The translations under genes and the position numbers were made by a program. Positions 57,021 through 64,000 of a DNA stretch of 64,000 nucleotides are shown in pieces. The notes beneath the pieces are model-generated. The model did no database searches, was not told the DNA's origin, and worked only from the letters and a program-made list of their open reading frames with translations. The stretch lies in contig CM070505.1 of assembly GCA_036346375.1 (NCBI GenBank), forward strand, positions 53,814,626-53,878,625, written 5' to 3'. The first letter of the stretch is position 1. Each line of letters starts with the position of its first letter. The stretch comes from Guadua angustifolia (Eukaryota; Streptophyta; Magnoliopsida; Poales; Poaceae).

Positions 57021-57476
57021 CTATTTGGCGCTGAGGCTGGCGCCAATGAAGACGGGCTTCCCGGGCTCGCCCTCACTCAGGGAGACCACCTTCACCTCGT
57101 CGGCCGAGCCAAGCGAGGCGTGGGTCTGCGCCGGAGGGGCTCCCGGAAAGGCGGCATCAGTCGGCTTCACGCAGGTGGCACCGGCTAGGTCCAGTGCGTG
57201 CTTGTGGCAACGCAAAGCCTCTGGCCTGTCCACTCGGACGACTATGGGGCCACCAGGCCCTGGTATCTTCACCGCCATGTATCCATAGTGGGTTGCCGCT
57301 ATGAACTTGGCCAACGCCGGCCGGCCAAGTATCGCATTATACGGGAGGTCGAAGTCGGTGACTTCGAAGTCAACCAGCTCCGTATGGTAGTTGCTCTCCT
57401 CCCCAAAGGTAACGGGGAGGCGCACCTGACCCAAGGGGACCAAGCCAGCCCCCGGGGCTACGCCGTAGAAGGGCAA
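57021..57476 (-). pseudogene. Gypsy aspartic protease region
   Basis: The minus strand reads LVDFEVTDFDLPYNAILGRP, the conserved C-terminal protease motif, followed by THYGYMAVKIPGPGGPIVVR. The active-site D(T/S)G stretch should lie in 57480-57950, where the frame is broken (IWNVKLG is visible near 57567). Confidence 0.75.
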
Positions 57477-58351
57477 GGCTGGGCGCAGGTCCTAGTTTGA
57501 CACTTGGAGCGCTCGGAATGCCTCAAAGGACAGGAGGTTGATGGAGCTCCCTCCGTCCATCAGCACTCATCCGAGCTTCACATTCCAGATCGTAGGAGAA
57601 ACCACGACCGGAAGGTGGCCTATACCGGCAGTGCTCTCAGGGTGGTCGGCCCGACTGAAGGTGATCGGCTCCTCCGACCACTTCAGCATCCGACACGCCC
57701 CTGAACTCGACGCCGTGATGCAAACTTCCCTCCTCAACCGCTTGTAGGACGCGTTGGAGGAGTAGGTGGACGAGCCACCATGAATGTACGCCACGGCGTG
57801 GTCCGCTCTGGCTGGAAGGCGGCCGAGGCGGGTCTTCGTCTTAGTCGTAAATGCGTGAGGGGGCGCTCCTTGGCCATTGCCGACCATCTTGCTCACAACA
57901 CAGCAACCTGTCCGGTCGTGAGTGTTAGTCCTATGGATCGGGCGAAAAGGCATCCTCCTTCTCCTCGCGGCGATCGTTCCTCCGACTACTGGCGGTGCGC
58001 CACGCCGACCTCGGCGGTCATCCCGCCGATCACGGCGGTCGTGCCTTCGCGGCTAAGAGTCTTCATGCTCGCGCTCTACGGTTAGGACCCGCCTGGCCTC
58101 AACCGCCTCGCGCCTCCGCGCCTTCTTGCTCGCAGGGCCAGGGCCCCTCGAGGTCCCAGCTTTGTCCCCACCACGTCCTCGCGTGGTGCCAGACACCGGC
58201 CCCCGAGCCTCCGCCGCTGCGCACACTTGTGCGCCAGGGAGAAGAGCTTAGAGGTGGTGGCGATTCTGCGGATCGCCATCTTTTCCCACATCTTGCGATC
58301 ATGACGCCTCTTGGCGATGATGATGGCTCGCTTTCAATCCGGGGATCGTGT

Positions 58352-59155
58352 TTACCTTGATGGCGAAATCGCGAATGAAGTCGCGTAATGACTCCCCTTT
58401 TTCCTACTCGAGCGCATGCAGATCGTCCTCCACGCCTTATGTATGCGAAGGAACCTTGAAGTTGGCGGCGAAAAATTTGCTAACTCCTCCCATGAGCGCA
58501 CCGATCCTCGCGGGAGGTTCAACAGCCATGACCGGGCGGACCCCATCAAGGCCGTTGGGAAGTAGTTAGCTATGGCCTTTTCAGACCCACCAGCGGCACA
58601 CACCACCGTGGTGTAAATCTGCAAGAACTCCTCAGGGTTGGTGGTGCTGTCGTACTTCTCGATGGAGGTCGGGTGAAACCTTTCGGGCCACGCCACACGG
58701 TGCAGCCGTCGAGAAAACGCCTGGCATCCGATGCCGTAGGGGGAATCCTGTCGTCCACCTGAACCCCGGCTCGGAGACCGTGCCGGGGAGTGCGGATCGC
58801 GACTCCCCAAAGAGTCGGAGGAGCGGACTTCCTCCTCGCTCTGAAGGCGAGAGTCATGAGAAGAACTCTCACCCCTAGGGGCCATCCGTAAAATCCTGGA
58901 AGCGCAGCGAGCTGCAGTGATCACACAGATCACCGCCAGATCTGGTGGCAGCTTCTCTAGATGGACTCTCAGGTCCTCACGGCTCCTCGCAGAGTTGGGA
59001 CCTTCTTCTTGCATGCCCTTTCCTTTAGTTTGACCCTTCGGGCCAGAGCACTTCCCACTTGGGCGGCTGGAAGCTTGGGTACGATCAATGTGCACCCTTG
59101 GTTGAGGGTACCGAGCGGTCCGGACCGATCGGGCATCCTGGCGAGTGGGCCGCAT
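58352..59155 (-). pseudogene. Gypsy gag (retrotransposon gag domain)
   Basis: The minus strand shows FHPTSIEKYDSTTNPEEFLQ, IYTTVVCAAGGSEKAIANYF and PTALMGSARSWLLNLPRGSV, the core of the retrotransposon gag family. Ahead of it is an Arg/Ser/Pro-rich N-terminal part. A frameshift near 58440 follows (FSPPTSRFLRI in place of a contiguous helix). Gag C-terminus and zinc knuckle are not clear in 57950-58350. Confidence 0.8.
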
Positions 59156-59370
59156 CTATGAGGCCAGCAATATCCCACACCCGGTGTCTCTGCAAGTTCC
59201 ACCGAGGGTAGTCGGAGGAGACGGACCGCATGCGGAGTTACAGGCGGAGTGGCCACCTCCATGGCCACCGACGCCGAAGGAGCTCGGCGGCTGCTAGGGG
59301 CGCCACCCTCTGCGGGGCGGCGTGAGGCGATCCTCGTCTGGCGAGAGCCGGGGCGTGTTGGCGCCGCTAG

Positions 59371-62300
59371 TGATGCGCATGCGGGTCGGCCGATATTCGA
59401 TGAAACGTCGTCGGTTTGATGGTGCGCGAAGTAGATGGAGCGGCTACTAACCACGAGATCGACAACCAAGCAATCGCATAGCGTCACCACACGAGGCGAT
59501 CAGCGAATCAAGACCCGATCGATCCTTGTACTGCTGCAACCGAGAACATGCAAGAACAAGGTGAGAGCAATTCTAATCAATAATCTCAAAGATACAAGGG
59601 TGAGGTTACATTTCTCGTCACGGGTGGTCTAGTCGACACCTGCCGAACACGAGAGGGACGCACAAGGGTCTACCAAAACACAACAAAACCTAAGCGTAAA
59701 AAGCGGTGGCGGCCACATATATAGCGGCGGCCAGGAGGTGTAGGGCAGCCAAAAGGGTGGTGGCCACCAAAACCCTAAGATACATGGGCCATAGGCTAAA
59801 AAGTGAGTGACGCAGCACCCTGAATTTCTGGCCCGTAACATTGTTCTGCATTTTCCCATCGTTTTGGAGTGAATTTGGAAGTGGGGCTGGATCCATTGGA
59901 AAGCTTATCTCCTAAGCTTTCAAGCGGGTGGTCGTGACGCTGAAAACGGAGTCCGGGAGCCCAAGTTATGCCCGTTTGAAGTTGGCATGCTGCTGGATGG
60001 CCGAACCGGGCTTTTTGGCATCTTGGGCTTCCATATGGGCCTTCCTTGACGCGTGGGCTGTTCTGGGGGTGTGTGCTTGAGGCCCTTGTCTATTGATGTG
60101 GGCTTGAATAGCTGAGCTTTTGGATTAAGGCCTCTCGGCGACGAAGTTCCCGCAGTGTCGATCATTTGTGACGAAGATGGAGCAGCGTCGGTAGTCATTG
60201 GCGAAGCCGGAGAGGAAGGAGGGGCAGCGATCACGCTGGTCGTATCCGTGTTGGTGATGTCCTCATCATCCTCCCCTTCTTGAATTGGAGTCGTCCTCGA
60301 CTCCTTCTCATGATCTGCAAAAGGTTAGTAGCAACAGGAGGCAAGAAGCAGATGTACGCAAAGCAATATCATGTGAGGAAACAATCTTATTTAAAGAATT
60401 TCTTTCTTGAACATTGGTTTAGATTGTTGTACTCCACTAACAAGTTTGTCATCCTCATGTTCTTTACCATTAGTTCTTTTTGCATTAATTTTGGCTAGCT
60501 CAGCAGGAGTCATTGGATTCAAAACCAATTTCTTTCCATTAAACTTGAAAGTATATTGATTAGTTCTACCATAGTGAATAGCATCAACATCATATAACCA
60601 AGGTCTACCTAATAAAAGTGAACATGATTCCATAGGTATGACATCACAACAAACATGCTCATGGTATGAACCAATGGAGCGAGGAACTTGCACGTTTGTG
60701 TTACTGAACCTTACCAATTGAGTTGAACCATTCCATTGAGTAAGGTTCTTTGAAGTGGAGTCGTGGTCAAGCCAAGTTTCTCGACCATGTGTAGACTTGC
60801 GAGGTTGCTACAGTTTCCTCCATCAATGATGGCGTGTACAGGCGTTCTTGCACAACAAACTTAGTTTGGAATAAGTTGTTGCGTTGAATTTCATTGGCAT
60901 GTTCCTTTGGTGCACTAAGTAGGCGATGAGACAAGAGGCTCATGTAGTTGTCTGTCATTGCAGCACTCAGGTGCACACCATCTTGATCATTCTTGCCTCT
61001 GAGGTTAGTCGCAGGAGTAGCAAGCACGTTCTTATCGTTACATATTGAAATACACTTACTATCCTTCTTCTTGGGTGAGGTAGGCTTCAAATCTTTCTTG
61101 ATGGTGTGTTCTCATTCTTGGTGAAGGATAATCCCATGCTCGACCGTCTCACCCTTTGATTTCTCCAGGACTCAAGTCGCAAAGTTTTCGCCGATATTTC
61201 TTTTCTCTTTCATCAAGCATGGACAATCCTCAATATCATCCTCGTAAGTTGTCTTGCTATGTGAACCCGCCATTGTTAGGGGCAACAAGCGAGAGAACTC
61301 ACAAGAGAATTAGTTCCTATGAACTACTAATATGTGGACGTGGAGGATCTCTGCGCTCAAGCTTACACCAAGTTCTTACCGTTCTTACCTGCTGACTTTT
61401 CAAGTTTCAATCGGTGGATGATGGTAATATGCACTTTCGGGGGTGACAAAGCGATTGCAAGGTGCTTCTCCTGTGGTTAATAGTAGGTGGAGCTTGGATA
61501 GGTATAATATGTAGCAAAGGATAAACTAGAACCACACTAGCCAAAACAAGTTGAAAGAACATTCAACGGCGGTACTTTCTTTGGTCCTAGGCTGAACCGT
61601 ACTAGAGACGCGAGCACGGACACCAATGAAGTCACGAAAGCAAGACAACAGAATGACCACAGCACACAAGCAAATAGCTAGGGCTTCTTTTTCCACCTTT
61701 TAGTGCGGCTCTTTTATATGCACTTGCCTTTTTTAATTTTTTTCTTCTATATCAACAAGTGGCACATATGATGAATTACAACTCAAACTTTTTTTTTGCA
61801 GCAAAGAGATCTACTATGCAGAAACTTCAAACGCTGTTTTCGGGTTTTACTGGCTTCCAATGGAAAAAAGTATAACTGGAAAGTTGTAGATCTTTTCGAG
61901 CTGATCAATTTGCATATATGGAACGTCTATTTTGGATAAGGGAAGCCAGAGATATTGACCCCGAAATACAGACTGCTCAGAAAATCCAGGACGAAAACAG
62001 ATTCCAATCCAACGCGATTTTGAGCAAGAAGACGGCGTTTCTGGAAAGTTTCACAATGGACAAAGTTGTAGATAATTTCTCAAGCTTTCAGGAAAGTACA
62101 AGAACAGCAACATCCGAGTTCGTATGAGGGAGTTATGACCAAAATACCGAACTGGACAGAGGAGGATCCGAATTGGACGTGACGACGATGGAGTTCAACT
62201 CGGTGACAAGAACGTGACAAGAACTCGAAACTCTAAAGATCAAAACACTAAGACCAGCAACGACACGACGATGCAACGCAAATTCAACAAGAATTAAACT

Positions 62301-63348
62301 AGGTAGTAAAAGCAAAGGCCAAAAGGGGCTCGGAATAGATCAAACACACGACGAACATATTTTTTTGGGCTGTTTTTCTGGACTCTAGGACGAACAAGAT
62401 GAACAAAACAAAGATAAGGGTGTTCTCACCAGGCAACCGTCGCTCGATACCACTTGATGCGCGCGGGTCGACCCGATATTCGATGAGAACGTCGTCGGTT
62501 TGATGGTGCGCGAAGTAGATGGAGCGGCTACTAACCACGAGATCGACAACCAAGCAATCGCATAGCGTCACCACGCGAGGCGATCAACCGAATCAAGACC
62601 GATCGATCCTTGTACCTGCTGCAACCGAGAACATGCAAGAACAAGGTGAGAACAATTCTAATCAATAATCTCAAAGATACAAGGGTGAGGTTACGTTTCT
62701 CGTCACGGGTGGTCTAGTCGACACCGCCTTGAACACGAGGAGGGGCGCCACAAGGGTCTACCAAAACACAACAAAACCTAAGCGTAAAAAAAGCGGTGGC
62801 GGCCACATATATAGCGGCGGCCGGAGGTGTAGGGCAGCCAAAAGGGTGGTGGCCACCAAAACCCTAAGATACATGGGCCATAGGCTAAAAAGTGAGTGTG
62901 TGACACCACTGAATTTCTGGCCCGTGACATTGTTCTGCATTTTCCCGTCGTTCTGGAGTGAATTTGGAAGTGGGGCTGGATCCGTTGAAAGCTTATCTCC
63001 TAAGCTTTCAAGCGGGTGGTCGATGCTGAAAACGGAGTCCGGGAGCCCAAGTTATGCCCGTTTGAAGTTGGCATGCTCTTTGGATGGCCGAACCGGGCTT
63101 TTTGGCATCTTGGGCTTCCATATGGGCCTTCCTTGACGCGTGGGCTGTTCGGGGTGTGTGCTTGAGGCCCTTGTCTATTGATGTGGGCTTGAATAGCTGA
63201 GCTTTTGGATTAAGGCCTCTCGGCGGCGAAGTTCCTTGATGTCGATCATTTGTGGCGAAGATGGAGCGTCGGTAGTCATTAAGCGGCCGGAGAGGAAGGA
63301 GGGGCAGCGATCACGCTGGTCGTATCCGTGTTGGTGATGTCCTCATCA
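59371..63348 (-). mobile_element. Nested small LTR retrotransposon with GCTAG target duplication
   Basis: LTRs 59371-60268 (898 bp) and 62455-63348 (894 bp) begin TGATGCGC and end GATGTCCTCATCA. The 5-mer GCTAG lies directly outside both ends (59366-59370, 63349-63353). On the minus strand the PBS GTGGTATCGAGC (62441-62454) follows the right LTR after AA, and a polypurine tract (AAGAAGGGGAGGA) precedes the left LTR, fixing the direction as leftward. The minus-strand TATA TATATATG is near 59717-59726. The LTRs are very similar, differing mostly by short indels, so insertion was recent. Only protease-like sequence was found in the 2.2-kb interior; no RT or integrase, so it is non-autonomous. 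Confidence 0.95.
60391..61090 (-). pseudogene. Retroviral-type aspartic protease fragment in the nested element
   Basis: The minus strand reads SLMEETVATSQVYT in one frame and, in another near 60840-60780, an Asp-Gly-Gly-containing stretch followed by LASLHMVEKLG-like sequence, the usual site of the plant Ty3/Gypsy protease active centre. The second half (60717-60391) is clear: PRSIGSYHEHVCCDVIPMES, SLLLGRPWLYDVDAIHYGRT and LNPMTPAELAKIN. A frameshift near 60720-60770 separates the halves. The remaining interior (61100-62450) has no recognisable domain. Confidence 0.7.
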
Positions 63349-63465
63349 GCTAGCCTCCGCCACCTCTTGCTGCTGCGAGTGTGAACCCGCCATCACCAGA
63401 TGCAAGGTCCTTTCAGACAGAAGATCGGAATCTGCCGGAGAGATGGCTGGGTGAGCCAACCACTA

Positions 63466-63486
63466 GCCCCCTACCTGGCGTGCCCC
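63466..63486 (-). promoter_or_regulatory. Primer-binding-site region of the Tat-like Gypsy
   Basis: The minus strand reads GGGGCACGCCAGGTAGGGGG immediately after the LTR end CCGACA. A similar stretch (GAGCGCCAGTAGGGG) adjoins the LTR at 7444. The tRNA was not identified. Confidence 0.5.
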
Positions 63487-63800
63487 TGTCGGTGTATTTC
63501 GCCGGACAGGACCCCATCAACGAACAGGGTTGACCGCTCCTGGGACGGAGGGTATGGTTCGGTAGAGGGCGTCTTCGTGGCTAGAAACCCTAATGACTCT
63601 CTCACGATGAATCCCGGGGATCAACAGATCGATGGACACGGTGATGTACCCGAGTTGAGCCCCGGACGAGGTAATAGCCCTACGATCTGCTAGATCTTTG
63701 TTGAGAAGCGTGAAGGCGATTACAATGGTTCTTGAGCTCGAGTGAGTTCTCTGGACCCGAGTCTAATTTTAGCTCTCTCCTTCCTTGGCCCCCCTCCTTC
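63487..63800 (-). repeat. 5' LTR of the Tat-like Gypsy, truncated
   Basis: Matches 49110-49430 almost base for base (CGGAGGGTATGGTTCGGTAG, CGATGAATCCCGGGGATCAA). It stops in the CT-rich word just before the TATA region, directly against Copia coding sequence. Confidence 0.85.
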
Positions 63801-63802
63801 TT

Positions 63803-64000
63803 CCTTTCATAGCTTCAACCATAATTGCATGTACCTTTTATATATCGTAGTATATGCTTCACGGTTGCTCAATGTTCAGTCGTTGGAGCTTCCATAAAAT
63901 GACTCACATAGCCAACTGAGTACGCAATGTCAGGCCTTGTATGCACTAGATACATGAGACTTCCCACACACTTCTATAGAAAGTAGCATCGGTAGGAGGA
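63803..64000 (-). pseudogene. Second Copia element: C-terminal reverse transcriptase region
   Basis: The minus strand reads CVGSLMYLVHTRPDIAYSVG, then YVSHFMEAP and RYIKGTCNYG. This is the highly conserved end of Copia RT, running off the window edge at 64000. It is the upstream continuation of the RNase H fragment at 48882-49109, split by the Gypsy insertion. Confidence 0.85.

Larger units (their letters stand above)
49110..63800 (-). mobile_element. Ty3/Gypsy retrotransposon, Tat-lineage layout, degenerate
   Basis: Minus-strand order from right: 5' LTR (63800-63487, truncated), PBS, gag, protease, RT, RNase H, integrase, tandem repeats, plus-strand (antisense) extra ORF, 3' LTR (about 50120-49110). 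The LTR starts TGTCGGYGTATTTCGCYRG and is shared over about 310 bp at both ends. The element sits inside a minus-strand Copia. A deletion removed the far end of the right LTR together with roughly 80 codons of the Copia, so no target duplication remains. A 3,978-bp LTR element is nested in its gag leader. Confidence 0.85.

Noticed and set aside
60391..61090. Host aspartic protease gene
   Set aside because: Lies inside a precisely delimited LTR element and has the Ty3/Gypsy protease motif order, not that of a cellular pepsin-like enzyme.

Overview
The window is nuclear DNA from a grass (Poaceae, probably panicoid; the species cannot be fixed from sequence alone). Two ordinary plant genes carry GT-AG introns and are embedded in layers of nested transposable elements, mostly LTR retrotransposons with hAT, CACTA and MITE-type DNA elements. 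I see no bacterial, organellar, tRNA, rRNA or CRISPR features.

Host genes. (1) A plastid glycerol-3-phosphate acyltransferase gene (ATS1/GPAT type) runs on the plus strand. Exons 1-11 (9055-13554) are intact and in frame for 398 codons. The 3' exon expected next is absent downstream, because intron 11 is broken by a CACTA-type element. An orphan exon of exactly the expected type lies upstream instead, at 510-599. A further partial copy (5' flank, exon 1, intron 1, start of exon 2) sits at 22213-23408. (2) RPN9, the 26S proteasome lid subunit, runs on the minus strand (39121 to 30921) in six exons encoding 385 residues. Its first intron was expanded by a 3.9-kb hAT transposon.

Layout. 1-599: GPAT intron and truncated terminal exon. 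600-8518: degenerate Ty3/Gypsy material (integrase remnant, two ~2-kb tandem units, gypsy-associated ORF remnant, LTR). 8519-13862: GPAT. 13863-29169: a candidate 15.3-kb CACTA element with GTC on both sides, filled with nested LTR material, a repeat copy of the 5.1-7.9 kb block, two copies of an unusual palindrome-rich LTR, the partial GPAT copy bounded by a G22C18 homopolymer junction, an FDM/IDN2-like coiled-coil fragment, a ~560-bp hairpin and a solo LTR. 29173-30600: VHS-domain (TOM1-like) gene fragment and simple repeat. 30921-39121: RPN9. 39540-41500: GC-rich block and a Tourist-like MITE. 41549-48565: Copia element carrying a nested hAT MITE and a 3-kb LTR-like insert. 48566-49109 and 63803-64000: pieces of a second, minus-strand Copia. 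49110-63800: minus-strand Ty3/Gypsy element of Tat-lineage layout (gag-PR-RT-RH-INT, tandem repeats, antisense extra ORF), itself invaded by a 3,978-bp LTR element with perfect GCTAG target duplications.

The most unusual signal is the LTR at about 19.96-22.1 kb and 23.6-24.65 kb. It holds more than twenty short palindromes built on a nearly invariant TGTGT loop whose arm sequences change together. Several long duplicates differ almost only by short indels. Together with the G/C homopolymer block and the misplaced GPAT exon, this raises real doubt about the assembly between 0.5 and 25 kb.
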